DNA from: Adiantum capillus-veneris
Lineage: Eukaryota; Streptophyta; Polypodiopsida; Polypodiales; Pteridaceae
Assembly (NCBI GenBank): GCA_014529385.2
Contig: CM043971.1
Span: 88,369,340 to 88,433,339 of the forward strand
Direction of reading: 5' to 3'
Length of the DNA stretch: 64,000 bases
Below, in pieces: positions 47,211 through 58,800 of this stretch (its first letter is position 1; the number at the start of each line of letters is the position of its first letter). Made by a program: the position numbers and the translations under genes. The notes under the pieces were generated by a model. It was given only the letters and a program-made list of their open reading frames with translations. It did no database searches and was not told the origin of the DNA.

Positions 47211-47650
47211 TGTTAGAATTTAAAGCTACTGGTAGATTGTCAGTTCAGTTAGGGAAACTAGATAGAGAACTGAGACTGAACTGAAATACTTAACATAACT
47301 GAAATAGTACATTGAGATGATAGACATACAGAATGATTAAAAAGTATTTGTAGATTTAGATTAATGGTTCAAGGACAATCAGTACAGTGTGTAATGAGTC
47401 TGGGCTCAAATGATTATAGCAGTGATGATTACAGAGTGAAGCTACAAGAAAAAGGCTCGTAACTTGGGAGTACTTGGAAAACTAAAGCCGAAAGATAAAC
47501 AGCTAGCCCAAGAACTACAAAGTACAAGAAGCAAGAACACCAATTACAATGTAATGGGTCCTATTTATAGCTTTCTAGTAGTTATTGTAGTAACTACCAC
47601 GATAATTACTGACGTGTGACTGATTCACTGTTCGGCTTTCCAGGAGACAA
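47211..47650 (-). repeat. inverted LTR of the coiled-coil element family, right end uncertain
   Basis: On the minus strand it carries AGCTATAAATAGGACCC and a T-rich leader with TTTCAGT words and ends TTCTAACA at 47211, like 38579-39032 on the plus strand. The start on the minus strand could lie up to 100 bp further right. No matching interior lies next to it, so it may be a solo LTR. Confidence 0.45.
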
Positions 47651-47854
47651 TTTTCGCCTGCTGGGACTGTCTTCGCCTTCTATAGGTGTGGCTTATCAAG
47701 CCTTGTAAGGTCATTGTCATCCATGTATGATGTTGGGTAACTATACCCAAGCTCGTGAGCTCAAAATGAGTAGATATAATTGTGCATTGAGAGGGGGTGT
47801 TGAAGCAATGCATGCCTGTCAGTGAGTGACTAGAACACCTCGCTTAAGAGGGGG

Positions 47855-48037
47855 TGTTAAGTTTGTAAGCAGTAGTGTCCACATCTGTGGGAAAGCACTC
47901 TAGTGGTGCTAGATATTGAGTGGTCTAAGTTCTGGACACTATAGTGGAGAAGAGTGTGCCACACCTACTAGCCTATGTGGAGGATAAAGATAAATTAGCC
48001 TCACCTCTCATTGTAATATAGAGCATATGCAATAGAA
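47855..48037 (+). repeat. 3' LTR (truncated) of the gene-less element
   Basis: Preceded by AAGAGGGGG (polypurine tract), it begins TGTTAAGTTTGTAAG and matches the first part of 45037-45364, then stops matching at about 48037. Confidence 0.8.
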
Positions 48038-48089
48038 TGGAGAACTAGGAATGGTGTTAACATTATCCAATAAGTAAGATAAGGACCTA

Positions 48090-49400
48090 CTCCAAATGAA
48101 AGAAAGTCTTCATTTTAGAATATATAAAAAACAAAGGGATGATGATATCTTATGTGAGCTTAGAAAAATACAACAAGGAAAATTAAATGTGAGAAGTTAT
48201 ATAGAGAAAATCAAGAAACTTACCAGGAATTACATGAACCACTTTTAGAGAAGAGAATGAGAGCATGGTTTTTGAGTGACTTTAACTAAGAGTAAGAAAT
48301 TGAGGGATCAAGAGATACCAACTCCAACAAAGAAGTTCAATGATCTGGTTTAGAGCTTTAAATTTGAAACAACTGCAAATCCAGGTCCAGCTCTAGTGCA
48401 TGTTCCTTAGAAACAACTTCATCAACATACAACTCATCAAAAATTAAGAGCTCTAAAGATGAATTACAACTCAGAACAAAGAAGAAAGTGGCTTGGACTA
48501 GAAATATTGAAGAATTATCTCATACAAGTTCTAAAATTTGGAAGGCTCATGACATGATATTAGACAAAAATTCCAATCATGATATGTATAGTTTTTTGGA
48601 TGGATATCATGGTTATAATTAGTTTAAAGAAATATCCAAAAGATAGAGACAAGAAAAGGCTTTTGTTACTGAATGGGGAGATTTTATGTATTTTGTAATG
48701 CCATTTGGACTATGCAATGATCCATCAACATTTCAAAGGTGTATGATGAAAAGTTTTAGTAATCTTGCACAAGTTCTTGGCTATATTTGTGAAGGACTTT
48801 AACTTATTCTGAATACAGGAAATGCATCTATTACTTCTTGAAATACCTTTCCAAAGATGTAGAGAGAAGAGATTATATATGGATCCTTTAAGTCTAACAT
48901 ATTTATGGTATAAAAGGGGCAATCATTATGTAATGTATTTTCCATAAACTTGGAATTGACATGGCTAAAGACAAAATCAAATGTGTCCAACAAGCTAGAT
49001 CACCATCCAATGTATCTGAATTGAATTCTTTCCTGGGATATGTTAATTTCTACAAGAGGTTTATTTATAGGTTTGCAAAAAGCCACTACCTCTATATGAA
49101 TTCGCTTAAAAGGGTATCAATTATGTGTGGTCTCCAAAATGTGAAGAAGTAGCTTTTTAGTCAGTGAAGATAGCAATCATCACCAAATGTAAATCACCAA
49201 GCTTTGTTGTATTTGATCAACAAGGAGGCGATTCAAGGAAGGTTAATCAAAGGGATGAGTTTTTATTAGGGTTTGAATCCAAAATACTTAATAAACCTAG
49301 AAAAAAAATTGTGGAGCTGATTTTCTTCCAAGAGGCATTGAAGGAATCTCATCAACATCAAGAAGGGATGAAGTGATGGATGCTGAATTATTTTATACCA
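48090..49400 (+). pseudogene. Ty3/gypsy relic: gag end, RT and RNase H fragments
   Basis: A gag-like piece (RKIQQGKLNVRSYIEKIKKL near 48150) is followed by reverse transcriptase pieces: FLDGYHGYN-like at 48595, TEWGDFMYFVMPFGLCNDPS at about 48670-48735 and QRCMMKSFSNLAQVLGYI after it. At 48959 comes MAKDKIKCVQQARSPSNVSE with LNSFLGYVNFYKRFIYRFAK. At about 49190 comes SPSFVVFDQQGGDSRKVNQR, an RNase H remnant. Heavily broken. It starts where the 3' LTR of the preceding element is cut. Confidence 0.75.
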
Positions 49401-49889
49401 CAACTGCAAAGCAACTAGATCTTGAATGATAGAAAATTTATGATTTCTTGCAATGGATCTTTCCAGAAGAGTGTTCTTAGGCCAATAAAAAGGAACTCAT
49501 ACTCAAAAGCCCTTTGGTCTAAAGACACAATGTAGGTGGAAGCAAGGCAAGGAATAGCCAGTACCTCCACTACCTCTTCAGACGAATGCTTGATAAGCTA
49601 CAATCTATGTAGAAGAAGAAGCCTCAAAGGAAGTTTCACATTGATACTCTTGTTGATTTACATAATTTACCTTATGATTCTTTTATGATTGCATTTACCT
49701 TATGATTTTTTTTTAATCGCATTTACTAGTTATGAGAATGATGTAGATTTAGTATAATGCCACTATTCAAACAGGATGGAGTACTATAGTCAATGTTATG
49801 GAAAAACTAATTGAGTCCTAAGTCAATAAAGAGTTTGGTGAAATTCATCGGTTACAAATGTAGCTTGACGCAAGGAACTCAGTGCTAAG

Positions 49890-51230
49890 CCGCAATGGTA
49901 GAAGAAAATTCAATACTTGGAGGACATGCTGAAGGAAAAAAAGGAGGCAGGAGATTACTACAAAAAGAGAAATAAGGAGCTACAAGAGGAATATGAGGAA
50001 TCAGAGACTAAGAACCCTAATCTGGTAGCTTAGAATAGATAATTGGCAAATGAGATTGAACAAAAGGCTGTAAAATTTGATTTAGTGATGAACCAACATC
50101 AGAAAAGAATAGATAGGGCATAACTAATGGATACGTTTATCAATCATTAGTGGATATCACTGAACTAGAGGGAACTTTGACTTTGATTTCAATACCTAGC
50201 TGCCAACATGAAAGGCAATCTCAAAATTGTGGCATCAGAGTATATTGTAGCATTGGTCAAATAGTTAATCATTGAGAACCTCCAAGAAGATCCCAACACT
50301 GACAATCAATCAAATTAGGATGATCATACTTTTGAGTAGAAAACCTAGAGAGAAGGGAGGATGATACCACTAACCCTAAAATAGCTCTACCTCACAAGAA
50401 AGATAATGATGATGATAACGATAATGATAATGATAATGATGAGCATGGTCAAGGGGAGCCACTACAACCAACAATACTGCTAGAGCTTTAAATCAACATG
50501 GGAATCATAGAGACATTCTAGATAAGCAAATAAAGCAACCAAACCACACTCAAAATCAAACTATTGATCAACAACCATCAGAATCAACATCAGGATCAAA
50601 AGGAATTAGTGAAAGTAGTCAAGGATAAAGGTATCCACATTGATGAATAATCAAACACCCAATCTAGTTCAAATCAATTCCTAAGTTTCAATGCTCAATT
50701 AAGGAAGAAAAAGAGGTTCCAAATCTGGGCTTATCTCAATGGTGAGGACACATATATTGATCTAGAAGCTTCGAGATGTTATATGTAGGAGCTAGAAGGA
50801 TGGTGGCAGACTTGAAGGTTTAGAATTTTCATGGTCAACAAGGATTTTAGTTGCCCCCTCATCCCAAATGCTATACAAGTTCTGAGGGGAATACCCAAAA
50901 ATGTATTTCTCAAGGAAATTGTGGATGCTAATCCACAAATCAAACAATTTTCCATAGTGAATATGCAAAGTTTGGGGCTATAGCTAAAGTTCTTACTAGA
51001 AAATAGAACACCTTATAAATGTATGAAGGAAGTAAGGGATCAATTGAAAGTGACCCTTCAGTAGATGCTAGCTGCTAGGTGTATTTTGGACCACATCAGC
51101 TATACTTGAGAATGAAGCATTCAACAATAAAGGAAGACCCACAAGGATTACACATAGAAAGCAAGAATAGTCATTAAAGCAACCATTTCATCTAGTCAAA
51201 ATAATGAGGAAGATGATGATGGTAGAAAAT
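49890..51230 (+). pseudogene. second coiled-coil element relic
   Basis: Helix-rich pieces (KEAGDYYKKRNKELQEEYEE near 49950), an acidic GATGAT/AATGAT-coded run (50408-50445) and a downstream block aligned with 37380-37850. Stops are frequent. No LTR found next to it. The shared order with 36420-38298 shows it is a family of dispersed elements, not a single gene. Confidence 0.5.
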
Positions 51231-51239
51231 GATACAATG

Positions 51240-51747
51240 ATACATAACATGGAAATAGTTCAAGATTCACATGTTGATGTATGCTATGCATATGCATCAG
51301 GATGAGATTCCAAAAAAATTCCAATTATTTCCCCATGTACAATGAGCAAGATGATATACCAAATTACAAAAAGTGGAATGAACATACAAACGCTCTATGG
51401 GAGTGTTGGACGGGGAGCGACTCACACACCCATGAAGTGCATGCAAACACTACCTAGATCAACATAATGTCAATCGAGGACACAGATGACACGATAGGCA
51501 CACGGAGGAAATCTCTTAAGCTTGTCAGGCTGAGACCATCCTACACATACAACACTCTGGAAGGCCAACTAAACCACAATCAAGAACCTCACTGCTCTCA
51601 ACTACACCACCTAGCCACATACACACATACAGAAGGTAACTCACCTAATCATGCCAGAATCATACAAAACTGAAGGAACACCATCCCCTCACTAGGATAC
51701 ACCTGTCCCTAAGCTTCTACACTCAAAACCCTCACTCTAAACCCATC
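51240..51747. other. non-coding stretch
   Basis: CA-rich words and short frames only; nothing identified. Confidence 0.4.
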
Positions 51748-52364
51748 TGTGGAAAACGCGTAGGATGACAAAACAAAATTTTGAAAGTGCCCGAAACTGA
51801 AATTTATGAGTACCTATGTGTAGCTTATGTTGCCACGATTCTATAGACTACTAGCACGCAGAAAACAGACATCGTTTGATACAATTACGGCCACAAATAG
51901 CTCATAGATGCGTCGGCATGTGCACTTCGTCTCACGTGGGATACTTGGCGTTGTCGCGTAGCTCTCCTCGAGCCTACAGCAATGGTGCAGTCGGATCTCC
52001 AATGCGTTGAGCGAGCCGAGCGTAGCGGGAGGATGAAGCTCACACTCACTCTCTTTCTCTCTCACACACAGTAGACGGCAGCGCTAAAGTTTGATTATGA
52101 TTAAAAGTCCTCTTTTACAAAATGACCTAGGTACCTTATATACTAAGGCTACCTTAGGTTTAACCAAAAATGGGTTTGAAGGGGTCAATTGGCTTTGTAT
52201 TTACAATCTGGAAGTGCCATTGCACCCTGGCTTCTGAAACTAGAATAACTACTCATTACAAATGACGTTTATAGCCATAATCTGCAGCATTTCATAACTC
52301 GCAAAAGATAAGACTTTGGTACGAAACTTGAGTTATGTTGTGTTGTTGACCCAGCGGTCAACAT
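51748..52364 (-). repeat. LTR of another retroelement, minus strand
   Basis: On the minus strand it starts TGTTGACCGC right after the purine run GGAAGGGGGGAA, carries a TATA box (AGTATATAAGG, near 52140) and ends near GCGTTTTCCACA at 51748. The first bases form GTTGACC-CTG-GGTCAAC-like dyad symmetry (52345-52362). The far end is chosen by its TGT...ACA form and is less certain. No second LTR of this type occurs in the window. Confidence 0.6.
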
Positions 52365-52378
52365 TCCCCCCTTCCGCG
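52365..52378 (-). other. polypurine tract before the minus-strand LTR
   Basis: GCGGAAGGGGGGAA on the minus strand ends directly before TGTTGACC. The preceding codons (GDNMNAEGG in one frame) resemble the usual end of gypsy polyproteins. Confidence 0.65.
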
Positions 52379-52404
52379 TTCATGTTGTCCCCGACATGAC
52401 CTGA

Positions 52405-52639
52405 TTGTCGATGGTGATGTGGTCTTTGCTGTCGTTTTGTTGTTGGAAAGAAAGTATAGACTATAGCCTTTGCAGTAGCTTGTCTTATTCATCCAATCCG
52501 ATGTACATAGTCTTCACACGATTCAGGAAAATCATAATTGATGACGAACTTTATGTCTTTCACATCCACGCTCCGAACTGCAGCATCTATTTCTGTCATT
52601 ATAGGTCTACTGCCAGATCTAAATTCAAAAAGAACCCAA
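52405..52639 (-). pseudogene. DEAD-box RNA helicase relic, C-terminal part (motifs V-VI)
   Basis: The minus strand reads [14 protein letters not shown], then [20 protein letters not shown] and CEDYVHRIG. These are motifs IVa-VI of the DBP2/RH20-type DEAD-box helicases. Motif VI should continue HRIGRTGR; here it reads HRIGWMNK, which would remove the ATP-contacting arginines. A helix-like stretch (CKGYSLYFLSNNKTT) follows, where the family has K-G-T-x-Y-T-F-F. The preceding part of the same frame is found 8.7 kb away at 61367, because a gypsy element sits between. No intron is seen. Confidence 0.88.
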
Positions 52640-53786
52640 TGTCGTTGTGAGCAGGATGAAAACACACACAGCGCCTCTATAATGACCCGACACACACTCT
52701 TGGGAAGATACACACACACACTATGGGGCACCACTCGGCTTACACAACACACCTCACCGAGACAGGGAACACACCTCTGGAGTGAGAGGAGAGAGACTAT
52801 CCACTTGCCCACTCCACACAGACACACACACACACACACACCCAAAAAACTCAGCTCAAAAGAGGAGAATTTCTGATGTTTAGATACAATTGAGCTTGGG
52901 CCAACACCAATGGGGCAAATAGCTCACACAATATGGGTAAAAGAAGCTAGATACAATCACAAACTGGAGCAGAAACTTCGCTCATAGGAGAAACTTACAC
53001 AGAAAAACAACAGGAAAAGAGTGAGAAATTTGGCAAAATGGACAGCGCCATCGCGTCCGGAACGGCCCAAAACCCCAGTCTACAATGTCAAAGTGCTCAA
53101 ATCCGACCTCGGATGAGCAGTTTAGGGCCAAAACAGGCTCCAAAATGGGCAAAAACACACCTGCGGCTGTTCCTCCTCCCTTCTCCACGTTTTTTCTGGT
53201 CTTCTCTCTCTTTTTTCAGTTCCCACACTTAGCTTTATTACTTGGGCACCCTTGGCCTTTTAGATGACCTCAAACGGACCCCGAACAGGCCAAAAACTGA
53301 CCTCGCAGTGCATAGTTGTCACCTTTTTGCATCATCCGCACACTTGGCACTCAGCTTTTTTCCAATAATGCATCTCGCCACCACGTGAAGTGGCCCCAAA
53401 AAGTGGTCCTAATGATGACCTTTCTGTGTAACTCTCACAAGAAAACACCCACGTTGTGTCCGTCCTCATCTGCGTGCAAATATTGACCTCGTTCGCCCTC
53501 CTGACGCCACTAGATGCCATCTGACGCACCTGCTGACCTCATGTCGTCGGCCCGTGGATAGCTTCCTCGAGAAGTTTTACACGCTATAAACTCCTCATTA
53601 TTGTAGAAAAAACACAGTGGTACTGGTAATAGTGAAAATCGATGCACTATGTACCCCCTGTCCTACCTGTACACATGTGGGCCCCACATAACCACCTGGC
53701 TATGGAAATTGGGCAATCCTTTATTTGATGCACCATGCATGTACATGTACATATGCGCAATCCCTTGCTCCAAAAAACTCCTGACA
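52640..53786 (-). repeat. 3' LTR of the gypsy element
   Basis: 1147 bp, TGTCGTTG...CTCCTGACA on the plus strand, with TGTC/GACA inverted ends. It contains a short CA run near 52822. Confidence 0.95.
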
Positions 53787-53814
53787 TAATTTTCCCATCC
53801 CCTAGCCTCCTAGA
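53787..53814 (-). other. polypurine tract of the gypsy element
   Basis: AGGAGGCTAGGGGATGGGAA on the minus strand, directly before the LTR start TGTCAGGAG and just after the polyprotein stop. Confidence 0.8.
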
Positions 53815-55806
53815 TCATTCATGATCAGCAGCAGCAAAGAGAGATATGAGACTTGCCACATCACAGGTCTCCTCATCCTTCCACAACATTGCTTGCTCCA
53901 CAGACAGCTCATCTTGCTCCACCATCATCAATCTAGCATGATACAATTTAAGACGCAATCCATTTACCCTTGACTTATGTAGAACACCATCCAGGTTAGC
54001 CAGCTGATATGTGCCATTTGGAAAACACTCCACTACCTTGAAAGGACCTTCCCACTTAATTTGAAACTTCTTTTGGAAGGTGTTGTCCAGCTTACTGTTG
54101 TAGCGCAAAACCAAGTCATGTTTCTTGATACCCTTACTTTTGACCTTTTCATTTATCTTTGTCAAAGCCTTATCCTGCATCTGCCCATAGTGCTCCAATG
54201 CGCTCATCCTATCCAACTAGACCTCTTGTAACTGCAAGAGCCTCTCTTTGAATGCATCACTAGGCGGCCCAAGCAACTTCTCTAACATCTTGACCGCAGG
54301 CAACTCTACCTCCACAGGCAATAGTGCTTCCTTTCCATACACCAAATGAAATGGAGTAAACCCAGTACCTGTCTTCACTGAAGTACGGTAAGCCCATAAT
54401 GCACTAGGCAATTCCAAATCCCAATTCTTTCCTTGGTGCTCTGTCACTTTAGAAAGAATTTGTACCAACTCACCATTGAATCTTTCATTTAAGCCATTAC
54501 ACTGTGGGTAATAAGGAGTGGTATGCTGGTGCCTAATCTTCATCTTTGTGCATAAGAAGTCTAGCAGTTTAGCTCTAAATCCTGGCCCCTTATCTGAAAG
54601 TAGCTCTAATGGCACCCCAAACTTGCAACATATTTCATCATACACAAATTTTGCCACATCCTTTGCAGTGATCTGTTTTACTGCTATAGCCTCTGCCCAT
54701 CTAGAAAGATAGTCCACTTCCGTCAAAATATAGCTTTTGCCCCTGCTTGTGATAGGTAACGGGCCTATTGCATCAATCCCCCACTTTTCAAACACATCAA
54801 ACGCCATAATGGTTTTTCGTAGGTCTGGCTTCAACACTCTCTTCCCAAATGCTTGACACCTATTGCAAGACCTACACCAATGGTGAACATCCTTGTGCAA
54901 ACTAGGCCATACATACCCCTCTTGCAAAATCTTATGCAAGGTGATCTTTAGAGCAAAATGGCCACCACAAGCGCCTTCATGATTCTCTTCCAACACTCTG
55001 TAAAGCTCCTCCCGCCAAGGTACACGTCTCAACACGAGATCAACCCCTTTCATGTATAAGACATCACCAATCAATTTGTACCTGTATGCTCTACGCACAA
55101 AGCCATACTTCTTAGACTTCTGAATCTCCTTTGGAATGATTCCTGTTAGCAAAAACTCCTCTTCTTGAGCCAAACTTTCCCGGCCATGATAAAGAGGTAA
55201 ATTGGTCCTCAACACGAATAGCTCCCCAATCATGCCTTGAGCTGCTTCATGTGCCTCTCCATTTAGAGCAAGTTCAATGTGTCTGATGCTCCATGCTTCG
55301 AACTTTTTTAACAGGCCTTTAATTCTGAAGCACATTTCCTTCAATGAGGTGTTCTTGCTCTTCCACACACCCAGCACTTGCTTCACCACTAACAAGGAAT
55401 CACCTTTTATGCTCAACCTTCGAACCCCATGCTTCAAACAAATGTGTAATCCGGCTTCCAATGTAGCATATTCAGCCTCATTGTTACTATGTGCATCCAA
55501 TTTGAACCCTCTCTTGCATACTAGCTTCCCCTCTGGATCATAAAGTGATATACCCCCTGAAGCTGCATCATGGCTCTTTCTGTATGAACCATCAAAGAAC
55601 AGCACATGTGCATTGCTGATCTGTGGCACTTCTTCAACTACCTTTCTCACCACCTCTTCCTTAACAATAAGGGGATTCTCCTTGTAGGTCAACAAATCAG
55701 CTAGGGTAGCCCTTGTACTATCTTCCACTAGAAAAGAGAACTCAAACTCTTGCAGCTCAATTACCCATTTCTTCACCACATTTGACATGTTAGTACCATT
55801 AATTAA
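53815..55806 (-). CDS. gypsy pol, second part: archaeal-type RNase H and integrase
   Basis: The frame continues gag-pol after a TAG at 55809-55807. Counting from MSNVVKKW (55788): a second RNase H at residues 62-190 with D66 (LFFDGS), E104 (NNEAEY), D130 (IKGDSL) and histidine at 180 (LNGEAHEAA), where an aspartate is usual. The integrase zinc site is H270/H277/C305/C308 (CRSCNRC). The integrase core has D339, D399 and E435 (WGIDAIG, LLSDKG, GLNERF), the expected D-D-35-E spacing, followed by WAYRTSVKTGTGFTPFHLVY. A second TAG (54219-54217, LQEV-stop-LDRM) comes before a C-terminal region (VLRYNSKLDNTFQKKF, WEGPFKVVECFPNGTYQL). Both TAGs replace probable glutamines. The mature integrase looks intact apart from them. 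Confidence 0.92.
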
Positions 55807-58800
55807 CTATGGCAAAAATGCATAACTCGTCAAGAAAACAAAAGGCCGTGGTAGCAAGTAATGACGAAATCGTCGACAAGCAAATATTACACTGGCCATC
55901 ACTAGCTCTACTTCCGATAACTTTCTCTCCGCTACCAACTTCACTCGGCTTGCACAATACACTGGCCTCATATAATGGCTGCCCTTCCCCTTTTGCAATA
56001 GCATGGCTCCAATGGCATCATCCCCTACTGATGGATTTACATAAAAAACTTTCTCCCAATCAGGAGCCTGCATGGCTGACAACCCCCCTAACACCTCTTT
56101 CACCTCTTGAAACACTTCTTCACACTTGTCATCCCATTGCAATGGATCATGCTTTGCCACTTGCTGTAATGGATAAAGAAGCTGCGAAGACAATGGAATA
56201 AACCGTGCCATGTACTTCACTTTGTGTATAAAGGTTGCCAATTGCTTCGTACTCATAGGTGATGGAAGAAGAATAATAGACTTAACCTTGTATGGATCAG
56301 CCTCAATGCCATTTTCTGACACCATGTGGCCCAATAACTTCACCCTTGGCTGTGCTAGATGACATTTCTTTGGATTTAGTTGTCCTCCACATTCATCATA
56401 TCGAGCGAATACCATCTGCAGCTTCTCATGGTGATCAGCCCTACTGCTATAGACACAGAAGTCATCCATAAAAGCTTTAACACAACTACCAATGAATGGT
56501 TCCAACACCCAATTTGCTCTCTCTTGATAGAAGGAAGGTCCATTTGACAACCCAAATGGCAATACTATGTAGCAATAGCAGCCCCATGGCGTAATAAAAG
56601 TGGTCTTTGTGCGGTCTTTAAGAGCAATCTTCAATTGAAAATAGCCTGAAAAACCATCACACACACTGTACCTCTCATAACCTGCCACTGAATCCAAGAT
56701 CTGATCGATGAATGGAAGAGGATATGGGTTCTTCTTAGCGGCTGCGTTTAAGGGTTTAAAATCTACACAAATTCTCCACTTCCCATCCTTCTTTGGACTG
56801 ACTACAACTGGACTCACCCATTCTGTGGTCTCCACTGGAACTATGAACCCTGCCTTCAATAACTTGTCCACCTCTACCCTCAAGGCTTCCATTTTCTCTT
56901 GACCCATCCTTCTTAGCCTTTGCCGCACTGGCTTAGCACCTTCTTTCAGCTCTATATGCATCTCTTCACCCTTGAACCCTCTGATCTCTTCATATGAAGT
57001 AATGAACAAATCAGGAAAACTAGCCAGCATATGCAAAAATATATCCTTCTCCATAGCTGAGAGGTCTCCACTAATCATTTGCGTCATTAATTCCTGCTTC
57101 TTTGACAACTCAACTTTGGTTTTCATCAGCCCTTCAATCACTTCATAAGGCCCTTCACTTTCATCTTCAACTTCCTTCGCAAATGCGACTAAACCACACT
57201 CCTGGATTTCTTTATCCATCAAAAGAAATGCAACATCAGCATCCTCATCACTGCTGGTAGTGCTATCACTGTCCTCATCTGTCACCGTGGAAGAGTCTTC
57301 ATCACTAGACTCATCCTCATCTTCATAAAGCTCCTCTAATCGTTTCCTTGTGTCCATATTATAAATCTTCTTGGTACCTATCTTTCCATAGAGGCTAATC
57401 GTACCATGTCGCCAATCTTGAACAGCTCCCACTGCACGTAACCATGGTCTTCCCAGTATAATAGGATATGCTCCCAACCCTGCTGGCATCACATGAAAAT
57501 CAACCACTGCCTTTGCATCATATGCCTCCACTTCTAAGCTCTTTACAACACCTAAGCATTTTACTTTTTGATGGTTTGCCAATCTGATCCGAAAACCTGA
57601 CACCCCAGCCACTGTGAGACCCATCTTCTCAACGCATGAGTGTGTTATGACGCATATTTGGGCTCCGCCATCCACATAACCTTGTCCCAAATTTTTCCTT
57701 TTATGCCACAGATCTACTATTGGACAAATGTCTGGTAGCTCGTCCATTGCCAACACCTTTACTGAACCTCTCTCTGTCTCTTTCTCCATTGGGTTAACCA
57801 TCCTCTTCCACTGTCGCTTTAGCTTAGGCACCATCTCTATAAGTTGCCCAAAAGTAACATCTACCTTCCTGCTCGTCAGATCCTCCTTCAAGTCATAGCT
57901 TAATTGCCCATCCCCCAGTGGAAAATCTGAAACATGAAACTTTCGACGAGCTCTCCTTTTCCTCTTGGCCTTGACATCCTCGCCTTCATGGCTCTTTCCA
58001 TTCTTCTTGCTAGGACCTGGGACACTTCTTCCTTCCTTTTCCTCTGTCGTCCTCTTCCCAATAGGCATCACTAATGTATCCTCTAGCTTTGATGCCTTCT
58101 CCAAGGTGACTACACTTAGCACTTTTGTCTTTCCCTTTTCCTCCTGGGTTAATCCGCTGGTTCCTTCGTCTCCCTTAATTTCGATGCCATAATCATTTGA
58201 CCTAGTTAGCACCTGTCTTGGCAATGGATACATGTCTCCCCCCATCCTTGGTGGCTTATCACATTGCGGGTTGATGTGACCCAACTCTCCACAATTATAA
58301 CATGTGGGCGTCTGCCTCCAAAACCTACCATTGCTTTGTCCAACACCATTCCTAGGCCTTTCTTCACCTCCTGGCTGATTTGCAAACCTCCCTCGACCTC
58401 GATTATTTCCCACTTGACCTAGCATGTTTAGGCTGAGATTCTTCATCAAATCTACCATTTGCCTCATGTCTTGCCTTAGCCCATCATCTTGCACTGCTGT
58501 AGTGACCACTGCTGGCATAACCTGAGTAGTAACAGGAACCACTGGTTCATGATGAACCCCTGACATGCGACCTTGTAAAGAATCCATAGGCTGAAATTCA
58601 GACCTCATGGGCAAAGGCTCCACTCCTAACTGGCTCATTTTCCTCAGCTTCCACTCTTTGTTCCTTGCTACCTCTAGTGCATCTTCATATGTCCTAGGCT
58701 TCTTTAGCTCCACTCTCCAACATATATTCTCCCAAAGACCAGCTAAGAACCTGTCCTTCTTCATCATGTCAGGCGGGGGTACCTGTGGTGCTAAAGCCTT

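Larger units (their letters stand above)
45037..48037 (+). mobile_element. gene-less copia-type LTR element
   Basis: A complete 5' LTR (45037-45364), a copia primer site (45365-45376), about 2.5 kb of interior, a polypurine tract (47845-47854) and the first about 185 bp of a 3' LTR (47855-48037) are in the right order. The interior has no gag or pol sequence that I can recognise, so this is a large derivative dependent on other elements. An inverted LTR of the coiled-coil family (47211-47650) lies inside it, probably a later insertion. The 3' LTR is cut off where a gypsy relic begins. Confidence 0.75.

Noticed and set aside
52489-52845. 118-codon minus-strand frame starting [11 protein letters not shown] and ending in helicase sequence
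   Set aside because: It is a chance fusion of LTR sequence (CA repeat read as Cys/Val) with the helicase relic; the LTR edge at 52640 divides it.
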